Positions 7,691-15,965 of a stretch of DNA of 64,000 nt are shown here, piece after piece. Below the pieces are notes generated by a model that was not told where the DNA came from, searched no databases, and saw only the letters and a list, made by a program, of their open reading frames with translations. Origin of the DNA: UBA2421 sp002343075 (lineage in GTDB: Bacteria > Planctomycetota > Phycisphaerae > Tepidisphaerales > Tepidisphaeraceae); contig CALJLN010000019.1 of the NCBI GenBank assembly GCA_937982565.1, positions 26,327 through 90,326 of the forward strand. Reading direction: 5' to 3'. Positions within the stretch are counted from its first letter, which is position 1. Every line of letters begins with the position of its first letter. The position numbers were made by a program, and so were the translations under genes.

Positions 7691-9220
7691 ATGACCCGCG
7701 ACTTACTTCAATCCCTCGGCATCAACGAAAGCCAATCCGGCTGCGCCATCGGCGCAGATTGGGTCAAAACGGCCGGAACGCCAATTGTCGCGCGATCGCC
7801 GATCGACGGTACCCAACTCGGTGTCATTGCGTCGGCAACCCCTGCTGATGTCAGTCGCGCCGTTGACGCGGCCCACGAAGCGTTCCTCAAGTTTCGCCTT
7901 CTACCCGCCCCGCTCCGCGGGGAACTTGTCCGGCGATATGGCGAGAAACTGCGATCCCGAAAGAACGATCTCGCCCAACTCGTCACACTCGAAGCCGGGA
8001 AAATCACCAGCGAAGCCGCCGGCGAAGTGCAGGAGATGATTGACATCGCCGATTATGCCGTCGGCCTTTCCCGGCAGTTGTACGGCCTTACCATCGCCAG
8101 CGAGCGTCCCGGCCACCGAATGATGGAGCAGTGGCACCCGCTCGGCGTCGTCGGCGTGATCACCGCTTTCAACTTTCCCGTGGCTGTCTGGGCATGGAAC
8201 GCCATGCTCGCCTTCGTCTGCGGCGACAGCGTGATCTTCAAACCCAGCGAAAAGACGCCCCTTACCGCGATCGCCTGCCATAATCTGCTCATCGAGACCA
8301 TTCGAGAGATGAATGATCCGGCAATTCCGGAGACCATCTCATGCGTCGTCGTCGGCGGGCGCGATGTCGGCACAAGCCTGGCGGAGTCGCCGAAGGTGCC
8401 TCTGGTCAGTGCCACGGGGTCGGTGCGCATGGGCAAGGAAGTCGGCAAGACGGTTGGCGCGCGGCTTGGAAGGACGCTCTTGGAACTTGGCGGCAACAAC
8501 GCGATGATTCTCACCCCCACCGCCGACCTGGAACTAGCGACGCGCGCGATCGTCTTCGCCGCCGCCGGCACCGCCGGGCAACGGTGCACCACGCTCCGCC
8601 GGCTGATTGCGCACAAATCGGTGTATGCCGAGATGGTGCAGCGAATCAGCGGCATTTTTGCCCGGCTGAAGATCGGCGACCCGCGCACGCCCGGCGTGCT
8701 GGTCGGCCCGCTCATCGATGAAGCCTCTTTCAACGCCTATGAGCACGCGCTCGCCGAAGCGAAAAAAGCCGGCGCAACGATTCACGGCGGAGGCAAAGCC
8801 GCGGGTGTGGAGAAGGGTTTCTACGTTCACCCCGCGCTGGTGGAGATCACGCCCGATGCGGCCATCGTGCGGCATGAAACGTTCGCCCCCATTTTGTATG
8901 CGTTTTCGTATGAGACGCTCGACGAGGCGATCGCGATTCAGAACAACGTGCCGCAGGGGTTGAGCAGCGCCATTTTCACCGGCGACGTCCGCGAGGCCGA
9001 GCTGTTCCTCAGCCCCGCAGGAAGCGATTGCGGCATCGCCAACGTGAATATCGGCACCAGCGGGGCTGAAATCGGCGGCGCGTTCGGCGGCGAAAAAGAA
9101 ACCGGCGGCGGGCGAGAAAGTGGCAGCGACAGTTGGAAAGCGTACATGCGCCGTGCCACCAACACCATCAACTACAGCCGCGAACTCCCGCTGGCGCAGG
9201 GAGTCAGTTTTGACGTTTAA
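7691..9220 (+). CDS. aldehyde dehydrogenase, ALDH7 type (aminoadipate-semialdehyde dehydrogenase)
   Basis: A 509-residue NAD(P)-dependent aldehyde dehydrogenase. Key sites are N161 in TAFNFPVAVWAWN, the general base E265 in LLELGGNNAM and the catalytic C299 in TAGQRCTTLRRL. GQRCTTLRR and the C-terminal GGAFGGEKETGGGRESGSD are typical of the ALDH7/antiquitin group, which oxidises alpha-aminoadipate semialdehyde to aminoadipate in lysine catabolism. The start at 7691 is set by GGAGCAAAGAA directly upstream; the frame is open further up but that part is not conserved. It follows the lysine 6-dehydrogenase-like gene after about 250 bases of repeat-bearing spacer. Confidence 0.93.
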   Translation: MTRDLLQSLGINESQSGCAIGADWVKTAGTPIVARSPIDGTQLGVIASATPADVSRAVDAAHEAFLKFRLLPAPLRGELVRRYGEKLRSRKNDLAQLVTLEAGKITSEAAGEVQEMIDIADYAVGLSRQLYGLTIASERPGHRMMEQWHPLGVVGVITAFNFPVAVWAWNAMLAFVCGDSVIFKPSEKTPLTAIACHNLLIETIREMNDPAIPETISCVVVGGRDVGTSLAESPKVPLVSATGSVRMGKEVGKTVGARLGRTLLELGGNNAMILTPTADLELATRAIVFAAAGTAGQRCTTLRRLIAHKSVYAEMVQRISGIFARLKIGDPRTPGVLVGPLIDEASFNAYEHALAEAKKAGATIHGGGKAAGVEKGFYVHPALVEITPDAAIVRHETFAPILYAFSYETLDEAIAIQNNVPQGLSSAIFTGDVREAELFLSPAGSDCGIANVNIGTSGAEIGGAFGGEKETGGGRESGSDSWKAYMRRATNTINYSRELPLAQGVSFDV

Positions 9221-9301
9221 CTTCTGATTTCTGCTCGCGTGTAACAAAACGCGCAAAACTGAATGGAAATTTAGTTGGAGTGCAGCGGCCAAGTTGGTAT
9301 C

Positions 9302-9318
9302 TTATACAAATTATACAA
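9302..9318 (+). promoter_or_regulatory. AT-rich operator-like element before a prepilin-like gene
   Basis: TTATACAAATTATACAA is a direct repeat of a 9-base unit in a GC-rich context, 30 bases before the start codon. A similar element (GTTATAGAATTATAC) precedes the prepilin-like gene that starts at 35873. It may be a promoter element, a regulator site or both. Confidence 0.35.
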
Positions 9319-9348
9319 TTCGTCGCCGCGTCCTCGATTGAGGTGATC

Positions 9349-10227
9349 ATGCCGAAGCGTCCCGCTTTCACGCTTGTTGAACTCTTGGTTGTGATTGGGA
9401 TTATCGCCCTTCTTATCTCCATCCTCATTCCGACCTTGGGTAGTGCTCAGCGACAGGCGCGGGCTACCAAGTGTGCTGCTCACTTGCGCGAGATGTTTAA
9501 CGCGATGCAGTATTACTCACAGGAGTTCAAGGGATACTACCCTGTCGCGCAATATGGCGGCGTGTACAACCTCTACGGCGACCTCTACCCAATCGGTGGG
9601 TCGAACGCGTACTACCCAAACTTCATTGCAAAGTATGTGACGAAGTCAAAGTATGGAACCTCGTCGACGAATGCGCAGGATGCCGGCTACGCTAGGCAAT
9701 CCGTGCTGTGGGGTTGTCCCGCCTGGGACGGGTACCAGAGTACGACGGTCGGCGGCATCAATCGCGTGCAGAACGGCTTGGGAATGAACCCTTACCCGAC
9801 CTTCAAACCCGACAAGTACACCAATACATTCCCGCCTCTGAAAGAACGCGCGCTCGGCGGCACGTTTGGAGGCAATTTTCAGAAGGCGAACGCCTATTCC
9901 GATCCGAGCCGAAAGATGTTGATCGCCGATAGCAAATTCTGGATGTCGGAGTCGAATCCCGCTCCGGTTCTTACCAGCTATCCCCCTGCGGTTGTGGCCC
10001 AGGAGGGTAACAACAATGTCAACACATACACGCCGGGATCAGTCGGTCAGACGATGATCGATCTCTACCGCCACGGCAAGTATCCGCCCTTGCAGCCGGC
10101 GAGAACTACCTACGATCCAAACAAAGGTAAGATTTCCTTCAACATCCTGTATGCTGACGGACATGTTGTGCAAACCAACGATGCCCGAGAAGCTTATCTT
10201 TCGCTTCGTATGAAATTTCCGCGATAG
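9349..10227 (+). CDS. prepilin-like secreted protein (type II secretion pseudopilin N-terminus)
   Basis: A 292-residue protein. It opens with a short basic leader and the prepilin cleavage/methylation motif (AFTLVELLVVIGIIALLISI), which forms the hydrophobic helix of type IV pilin-like proteins. Proteins of this design are highly multiplied in planctomycetes and are usually annotated as DUF1559 or H-X9-DG proteins. A C-terminal FNILYADGHVVQTND resembles the DG-containing end motif. The middle (WGCPAWDGYQSTTVGGINRV) closely matches the following gene, so the two are tandem paralogues. The start at 9349 has GAGGTG upstream. Function is unknown; a surface or periplasmic location is likely. Confidence 0.85.
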   Translation: MPKRPAFTLVELLVVIGIIALLISILIPTLGSAQRQARATKCAAHLREMFNAMQYYSQEFKGYYPVAQYGGVYNLYGDLYPIGGSNAYYPNFIAKYVTKSKYGTSSTNAQDAGYARQSVLWGCPAWDGYQSTTVGGINRVQNGLGMNPYPTFKPDKYTNTFPPLKERALGGTFGGNFQKANAYSDPSRKMLIADSKFWMSESNPAPVLTSYPPAVVAQEGNNNVNTYTPGSVGQTMIDLYRHGKYPPLQPARTTYDPNKGKISFNILYADGHVVQTNDAREAYLSLRMKFPR

Positions 10228-10316
10228 CGATCAGCTAAATGTTTGGCAGTTCGCGATGGTCGAGCCATTTGATTCGCACGTTGATGCCTTGGTACACCGT
10301 AAATGGAGTTATCCGA

Positions 10317-11315
10317 ATGATTCGACCTAAATCTGCGGCTCGGACGCAACAGCCTTTACGAGCGCGACGTGCCTTCACGCTCGTCGAGTTGCTGGTGGTC
10401 ATTGGCATCATCGGGTTGTTGGTGGCGATTCTGCTGCCGGCGTTATCGAAGGCCAAGAAGCAGGCCAACATCACAAAATGCGCCGTCGCCCTGCGCGAAC
10501 TCGGCACGGCGATGAATATGTACGCCGTGGAATACAAGGGGTATCTCCCGCCGGTAACCCTTCGCACCGCAGCCGGGAGGACCTATTCATTGAACGATTC
10601 AGTCTGGCCGGTGACAGGAACGAATGAGCTTGTATATCCTTATTGGTTCAACTTTCTTCAGAAGTACATCACAAAGGGCAAAGTCGGCGGCGAAGCACTG
10701 GACGGCCTCAGTATCGGCGAGACAAAGAACCGCACGATCGTGTGGGGATGTCCTGAGTGGGAAGGAATTCGCACCACGACGACTTTTGGTGACGGAATCA
10801 ATCGCGTGTCGGTTGGTTACGGAATGAATGCTTGGCCGACGTTCATGCCTGATTACCCCCGGGCACCCAATCGGTTTCCGCATCCGAGTGAGGGCAACTA
10901 TCCGGCCAGAACCCGCGATCGAAATCTCATCGTCGATTTTGGCGGCACGATTTCGACAGGCTCATTTCACCAACAAAAGACCTACGGCAAAATGGGCGGG
11001 GAAAGAATTCTTCTCGCCGACGGTCTGGGCTACTTTCTCGAAGCTGGCAATGTGCCGGTTACCGGAGTCACCGCTTCCCAATCGGTTGGAGTGAGCTACG
11101 TTTCCTATGCAGACGACGGGTATCTGAAGGGACCTGTGACGACTGTCGACCTATACCGTCATGGCAAGCTTGCTCCGCTACTTCCGGGAGGAACACTGGT
11201 TTCAACCACCGGCGGCCGAATCGCCTTCAACGCGCTCTATAGCGACGGCCACGTCGAAACCAAATACGACAAAAAGGACGCCTGGCGCGGCCTGCGCATG
11301 CGGTTCCCAAACTGA
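10317..11315 (+). CDS. prepilin-like secreted protein, tandem paralogue
   Basis: A 332-residue protein with a longer basic leader, then FTLVELLVVIGIIGLLVAIL and LPALSKAKKQANITKCAVAL. It shares WGCPEWEGIRTTTTFGDGIN, YGMNAWPTFMPD and the C-terminal FNALYSDGHVETKYD with the gene just upstream, including the ending RGLRMRFPN versus YLSLRMKFPR. This points to tandem duplication. The start at 10317 has a GGAG about 9 bases upstream. It is followed by a perfect hairpin at 11382-11410. The role is unknown. Confidence 0.85.
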   Translation: MIRPKSAARTQQPLRARRAFTLVELLVVIGIIGLLVAILLPALSKAKKQANITKCAVALRELGTAMNMYAVEYKGYLPPVTLRTAAGRTYSLNDSVWPVTGTNELVYPYWFNFLQKYITKGKVGGEALDGLSIGETKNRTIVWGCPEWEGIRTTTTFGDGINRVSVGYGMNAWPTFMPDYPRAPNRFPHPSEGNYPARTRDRNLIVDFGGTISTGSFHQQKTYGKMGGERILLADGLGYFLEAGNVPVTGVTASQSVGVSYVSYADDGYLKGPVTTVDLYRHGKLAPLLPGGTLVSTTGGRIAFNALYSDGHVETKYDKKDAWRGLRMRFPN

Positions 11316-11381
11316 ATCGCAATTCAGCGGCCAGAATCGGCTTTGCCCCTGCGCCAAATTCCGATATACTGCACGAGCTTC

Positions 11382-11410
11382 CGACGCATCGAACACCCTT
11401 CGATGCGTCG
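11382..11410 (+). terminator. perfect hairpin after the prepilin pair
   Basis: CGACGCATCGAA (11382-11393) pairs perfectly with TTCGATGCGTCG (11399-11410) around a 5-base loop. There is no long T run, so it may be a weak terminator or an RNA-stabilising hairpin ending the prepilin transcript. Confidence 0.5.
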
Positions 11411-11532
11411 ATTGCTTGGATGACTGTACACGCTGGCCACGCGGGAGACCCCTGCGGGGCCGGTTGTAGAATAGAACGGTGGGCCACAAGCCCGGTTACT
11501 CTAACTACGCTCACACGCGAAAGGTTGCGACC

Positions 11533-13554
11533 ATGGCCGACCTTAAGAACCTTAAGGGCGTCAGCGAGCGCGATCGCACGATGATTGCCGATGCAGAGGC
11601 CCTTCTGGGGCCCGAACCCAGCACAATGGGGTTCGTCAAGAACCTGTTCTGGGGCCGCCTGCGCGACGAACTTGTCTTTCCCTACCCCGACTACCCGGCC
11701 GACGAGCGCGACCGCTGCGACCAACTACTCGCCCGTCTAGATCACTACCTCAAGAACGAGCACCCCTCGGTCGCGATTGACCAGGATCAGGAGATTCCCC
11801 GGTCCGTTATTGACAAACTTTTCAGCCTCGGCGTGCTCGGCATGACCATCCCCAAAGAGTACGGCGGGCTGGGGCTGGGCATTACCTCATACAATCGCGT
11901 GCTCGATCGCATCGGCCAGTCGTGCGGTTCCACTGCAGTGTTGGTCAGTGCCCACCAATCCATCGGATGCAAGGCCGTCATGCTCTTCGGCAACGACGAA
12001 CAAAAGGCCCGCTGGCTGCCACATTTGGCGCGCGAGTGGCTCAGCGCATTTTGCCTGAGCGAGCCCAACGTCGGCTGCGACGCCGGCGGGCAGGAGACTA
12101 CGTTCACAAAGACCGACGACGGCGAGACTTACATCATCAACGGCGAGAAAAAATGGGCAACCTCCGGCGCCATCAGCGGATTGTTTACCGTGATGGCACG
12201 CGAAAAGCGGCCCGACGGTAAGGGCAAAATCAGCGCGCTGGTCTGCATGCCCGACATGGAAGGCATCGAGATCTTCCAGAAGAACCGCAGCAAGTGCGGC
12301 ATTCGGGGTACTTGGCAGGCGCGCATCCGATTTCACAACGTGCGCGTTCCAAAGGCCCACCTGCTTCATGCCGAGGGCAAGGGGCTGAATGTCGCGCTCA
12401 GTTGCCTCAATTACGGCCGCTGCACCCTGTCGGCGGGCATGCTCGGCGGGGCACGCCAGGCGATGAATCAATCGATCAAATGGTCGCAGACTCGCTTCCA
12501 GTTCAACCGGGCACTGGCCGATTTCGAGCTCGTCAGGAAGCGCATTGCCAACATGAGCGCGCTGGTATACGCCATGGACGCCATGCTTTACCTCACGACC
12601 GGCATGCTCGATCGTCACGACGACGACATCATGCTCGAAACCGCCATATGCAAGGTGTTTTGCAGCGAGATGGGCTGGAGAGCCGTCAACGACGCCATGC
12701 AGATCATGGGCGGCGAAGGCTATATGACCGAAAACGAGATCGAACGCATCTTCCGCGACAGCAGGATCAACCTGATCGTGGAAGGTGCCAATGAGGTCAT
12801 GCAGAGTTTCATCTTCGCATACGGCGGGAAGCAACTGGCCGAGAAGATGATCGGAATCAAGGATCTGGTCGGGTGGGACGCCGACGCGGGTTTCTTTGCC
12901 AACCTCGGAAGGATTGCCAAAAACGGCTTCAGGGGCGAAGTAGTCAAGGCGGCGGTGCCGCTGGGGTTGGAAATCTTCGTCGGGCTGAAGCCGCGCGTCC
13001 CGGCGGTGCCGAAGGTGGATGCAAGCCTCACCGGCTATGCTCAGAAGCTGGCAAAGTTTGCCCGCGACTTAAGCCACGCGTTCAAGCTTGCGTCAAAACG
13101 ATTTGAAGAGAAGATCATCGATCGGCAGTGTGTTCAGGCACGCATCGCCGACGCGGCGGTGTGGATGCACGGTTACGCAGCGGTATTGAGCAAGCTCGAT
13201 CGCCAGATACGCAAAGGCGAACTCGTCGGCGAGCAAGGCGCCCGAGACCGATCCGCAGCGCTGCACTATCTCGATATGGCAGAAGTGGAGATTCACGCAG
13301 CCATGCACACACTGCACGAGAACAGCGATGCCACGATGCTCTCGGCCGCTGATGCGGCGCTGAAGTACTCTGCCACGCTGCCGAATCGAGAGTTTGTCGT
13401 GCCCGAGCGCTCGCCGGTGGCCAGGGGCACCGGCCGGCACAATCGGCAGGACGGAATCAAGCAGTTTCCCGGCGACGGACGCGCCGCCGGTGATGGAAAC
13501 GGCCAGCTCCCCGCAACCGCGGAAGAGCCGGCCGGTGTCGCCGACGGGCGATGA
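11533..13554 (+). CDS. acyl-CoA dehydrogenase with C-terminal extension
   Basis: A 673-residue flavoprotein of the acyl-CoA dehydrogenase family. N-terminal helical part: VIDKLFSLGVLGMTIPKEYGG. FAD/substrate region: AFCLSEPNVGCDAGGQETTF and YIINGEKKWATSGAISGLF. C-terminal domain: YGRCTLSAGMLGGARQAM and MGGEGYMTENEIERIFRD. The acid in NLIVEGANEVMQ sits where the catalytic glutamate of the VLCAD/IVD groups lies. About 180 further residues follow, as in the ACADV/ACAD9-type extension. The start at 11533 is preferred (AAAGG upstream). It opens a plus-strand catabolic cluster and may act on branched-chain or fatty acyl-CoA; the chain length is not deducible. Confidence 0.92.
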   Translation: MADLKNLKGVSERDRTMIADAEALLGPEPSTMGFVKNLFWGRLRDELVFPYPDYPADERDRCDQLLARLDHYLKNEHPSVAIDQDQEIPRSVIDKLFSLGVLGMTIPKEYGGLGLGITSYNRVLDRIGQSCGSTAVLVSAHQSIGCKAVMLFGNDEQKARWLPHLAREWLSAFCLSEPNVGCDAGGQETTFTKTDDGETYIINGEKKWATSGAISGLFTVMAREKRPDGKGKISALVCMPDMEGIEIFQKNRSKCGIRGTWQARIRFHNVRVPKAHLLHAEGKGLNVALSCLNYGRCTLSAGMLGGARQAMNQSIKWSQTRFQFNRALADFELVRKRIANMSALVYAMDAMLYLTTGMLDRHDDDIMLETAICKVFCSEMGWRAVNDAMQIMGGEGYMTENEIERIFRDSRINLIVEGANEVMQSFIFAYGGKQLAEKMIGIKDLVGWDADAGFFANLGRIAKNGFRGEVVKAAVPLGLEIFVGLKPRVPAVPKVDASLTGYAQKLAKFARDLSHAFKLASKRFEEKIIDRQCVQARIADAAVWMHGYAAVLSKLDRQIRKGELVGEQGARDRSAALHYLDMAEVEIHAAMHTLHENSDATMLSAADAALKYSATLPNREFVVPERSPVARGTGRHNRQDGIKQFPGDGRAAGDGNGQLPATAEEPAGVADGR

Positions 13555-13684
13555 CGTTGACCCCGGGCGACACCCGGAGGCGAAGCGTTGACGCAGAATT
13601 GCAATGGTGGTGCGGTGGCCGGTTGCGCTGTGACTCAGCCTTCAGCCACCCGAAAACAGTGCCGCCATTTCACAAGGAGGCCCC

Positions 13685-14815
13685 ATGCCGCTGACGACCG
13701 CTTATCAAGGCGAGATTCCTTATCTGCAAATTCTCGACCCCGACGGAAATCTGGACGAGTCGCTCGCCAAGGGCACGCTCAGCGATGCTGACGTCAAGCA
13801 CCTTTATGAGCACATGATCCTCAATCGCGAGTATGACGATTCGGCATTTCGCCTGCAGCGATCGGGCCGCCTGGGCACCTTTCCACAGTGCAAGGGCCAT
13901 GAAGCCGCGGCGCTGGGGGCGGCGCGGGCGATGCGCAAGGGGCACGACTATCTTGTGCCCTACTACCGCGAGAACCCGGCCAGCTTTTACCACGGCCTGC
14001 CGATGCACTACATCCTGATGTTCTGGGGCGGCGACGAGCGCGGCAATGCCATCCCGCGCAATATCAGCATGAGCCCGCTGACCATCGCCATCGGCACGCA
14101 AGGCCTGCACGGCGTGGGACACGCATGGGCATTCAAGTATCGCAAGGAAGACCGCGTCGTGGTCGCTTTCTTTGGCGACGGCGCAACCAGCACAGGCGAC
14201 ATCCATGAAGCAATGAACTGGGGAAGCGTGTTGAAGGCTCCAATCGTCTTCTCGTGCATTAACAATGCATGGGCCATCAGCGTGCCGCAGGACAAACAGA
14301 CTGGAGCCGAGACATTTGCGCAGAAAGCAATTGCATACGGCATGCCGGGCATCCGGGTCGATGGCAATGACATTTTTGCCGTCTACAAAGCCCACCGCGA
14401 TGCGATCGAGAACGCACGCAAAGGTAATGGCCCGACCCTCGTCGAGTCCGTGACTTATCGCATCGCCGACCACACCACTGCCGACGACGCCCGACGCTAC
14501 CGTCCGGCCGGCGAACTCGAAGCCGCCCAAAAGCTCGACCCGATGATCCGAACGCGCAAGTACCTTGAAACACGCAAGTTATGGAACGACGAGCTGGAGA
14601 AAAAGACTTGGGAAAAGGCCAAGGCAACTGTCGCCGATGTCATCGCGCAAGCCGACAAAGTCTCGCCCCCCGACAGCGATGATATTTTCAACCACACTTT
14701 TGAAGAATTGCCCCCCGATCTAATCCGGCAACGTGACCTTCGACACACACACTCGATCGGTCTGAACCCCGAAGAAATCGGACTTAAACCGCAGCCGGAA
14801 GAAGCGGCCCATTAG
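13685..14815 (+). CDS. 2-oxoacid dehydrogenase E1 alpha subunit (branched-chain or pyruvate)
   Basis: A thiamine diphosphate-dependent E1 alpha subunit of 376 residues. The ThDP motif starts at FFGDGATSTGDIHEAMNWG and ends at VFSCINNAWAIS. GTFPQCKGHEAAALGAARAM and DYLVPYYRENPASFYHGLP are typical of the E1 alpha family, and TYRIADHTTADDARRYRP contains the phosphorylation-loop region. A strong AAGGAGG ribosome binding site lies 5 bases before the ATG. E1 beta and E2 follow. The surrounding acyl-CoA dehydrogenase and carboxylase genes favour branched-chain keto acid oxidation, but a pyruvate complex cannot be excluded. Confidence 0.92.
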   Translation: MPLTTAYQGEIPYLQILDPDGNLDESLAKGTLSDADVKHLYEHMILNREYDDSAFRLQRSGRLGTFPQCKGHEAAALGAARAMRKGHDYLVPYYRENPASFYHGLPMHYILMFWGGDERGNAIPRNISMSPLTIAIGTQGLHGVGHAWAFKYRKEDRVVVAFFGDGATSTGDIHEAMNWGSVLKAPIVFSCINNAWAISVPQDKQTGAETFAQKAIAYGMPGIRVDGNDIFAVYKAHRDAIENARKGNGPTLVESVTYRIADHTTADDARRYRPAGELEAAQKLDPMIRTRKYLETRKLWNDELEKKTWEKAKATVADVIAQADKVSPPDSDDIFNHTFEELPPDLIRQRDLRHTHSIGLNPEEIGLKPQPEEAAH

Positions 14816-14818
14816 ACA

Positions 14819-14885
14819 CGGAGATTGCGGATTGCAAATCACGGATTGCGGATTGGCCCGAACGCCGAATCCGAAACTCGAAAGA
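14819..14885. repeat. GATTGCGGATTG-type intergenic repeat
   Basis: GGAGATTGCGGATTGC and CGGATTGCGGATTGG are followed by CCGAATCCGAAACTCGAAAG. It fills the gap between the E1 alpha and E1 beta genes and is related to 930-1018. Confidence 0.5.
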
Positions 14886-14905
14886 CGCGTTCCGCACTGA
14901 AACCC

Positions 14906-15880
14906 ATGCCAAAACTAAACCTGGTCGATGCCATCAATCTCGCCCTGCGGCAGGAGATGGAGCGCGACGAACGAATCATCATTCTCGGCGAAGACGTCGG
15001 CAAGAACGGCGGCGTGTTTCGCGTCACTGACGGTCTGCAAAAGCGCTTCGGCGAGCACCGCGTGGTCGACTCTCCCTTGAGCGAATCAGGGATCATCGGA
15101 ACCAGCATCGGCCTGGCCCAAGCCGGCCTGCGACCCATTCCTGAAATCCAGTTTGAAGGCTTTCTCGGTCCGGCCTACGACCAAATCACCACGCAGGCGG
15201 CGCGCGTGCGGTCGCGTTCCCGCAGCGCCCTCACCTGCCCCATGACCATCCGCGTTCCGGTCGGCGGGGGCATTCACGCACCGGAGCATCACAGCGACTC
15301 GCCTGAAAGCATTTATGCGCACACCCCCGGCTTAAAGGTGGTCATGCCCGCGACGCCCTACGACGCCAAGGGCCTGCTGACCAGCGCCATCCGCGATAAC
15401 GACCCAGTCATTTTCTTCGAGCCGAAGCGCGTCTATCGCACTTACAAAGAAGAGGTGCCCGAGGAGGAATACACCATTCCCATCGGCAAGGCGAAGGTGG
15501 TGCAGGAAGGCACTGATCTGACCGTAATCACCTGGGGTGCCATGCTCTTTCAGTGCCTCGAAGCCATTGATCAACTACCGGAGGAAGTCAGCGTCGAACT
15601 CATCGACTTGCGGACGATATACCCCATCGACATCGACACGATCGCCGAGAGTGTCCGGCGGACGGGGCGGGCGGTCGTCGTTCAGGAAGCCCCCAAAACC
15701 TGCGGCCTCGGTGCCGAGATCAGCGCATTGATCATGGAGCATTGCTTCCTGCACCTGCAGGCCCCCGTGCAACGCGTGGCGGGGTATGACACCTGTATGC
15801 CCTACTACAAACTGGAACTCGATTACCTGCCGGACGCAACCAAGATTGGAAAGGCGATCAAGGACTGTCTGGCGTATTAG
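14906..15880 (+). CDS. 2-oxoacid dehydrogenase E1 beta subunit
   Basis: A 324-residue transketolase-like E1 beta. It starts with LNLVDAINLALRQEMERDER and IILGEDVGKNGGVFRVTDGL, the family signature region that includes the ThDP-contacting glutamate (GED). Then come VVDSPLSESGIIGTSIGLA, PIEIQFEGFLGPAYDQI-like helices and VPVGGGIHAPEHHSDSPE. The C-terminal transketolase domain includes VELIDLRTIYPIDIDTI. The ATG at 14906 gives the normal family length; the frame extends upstream to 14825 through repeat sequence. It pairs with E1 alpha in the alpha2beta2 E1 enzyme. Confidence 0.95.
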   Translation: MPKLNLVDAINLALRQEMERDERIIILGEDVGKNGGVFRVTDGLQKRFGEHRVVDSPLSESGIIGTSIGLAQAGLRPIPEIQFEGFLGPAYDQITTQAARVRSRSRSALTCPMTIRVPVGGGIHAPEHHSDSPESIYAHTPGLKVVMPATPYDAKGLLTSAIRDNDPVIFFEPKRVYRTYKEEVPEEEYTIPIGKAKVVQEGTDLTVITWGAMLFQCLEAIDQLPEEVSVELIDLRTIYPIDIDTIAESVRRTGRAVVVQEAPKTCGLGAEISALIMEHCFLHLQAPVQRVAGYDTCMPYYKLELDYLPDATKIGKAIKDCLAY

Positions 15881-15884
15881 CAGT

Positions 15885-15953
15885 CGGCAGATGGCAATGG
15901 GCAGATGGCATTGGTTTGCTTTCTTCCTGCCCACTGCCCGCTGCCTTCTGCCC
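15885..15953. repeat. inverted GGCAGATGG / CTGCCCACTGCCC repeat
   Basis: CGGCAGATGGCAATGGGCAG (from 15885) faces CCTGCCCACTGCCCGCTGCC (from 15926), an imperfect inverted repeat in the E1 beta-E2 gap. A similar purine/pyrimidine-biased hairpin sits at the end of kdsB (25034-25080). Confidence 0.5.
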
Positions 15954-15965
15954 TCTGGAGCAAAC

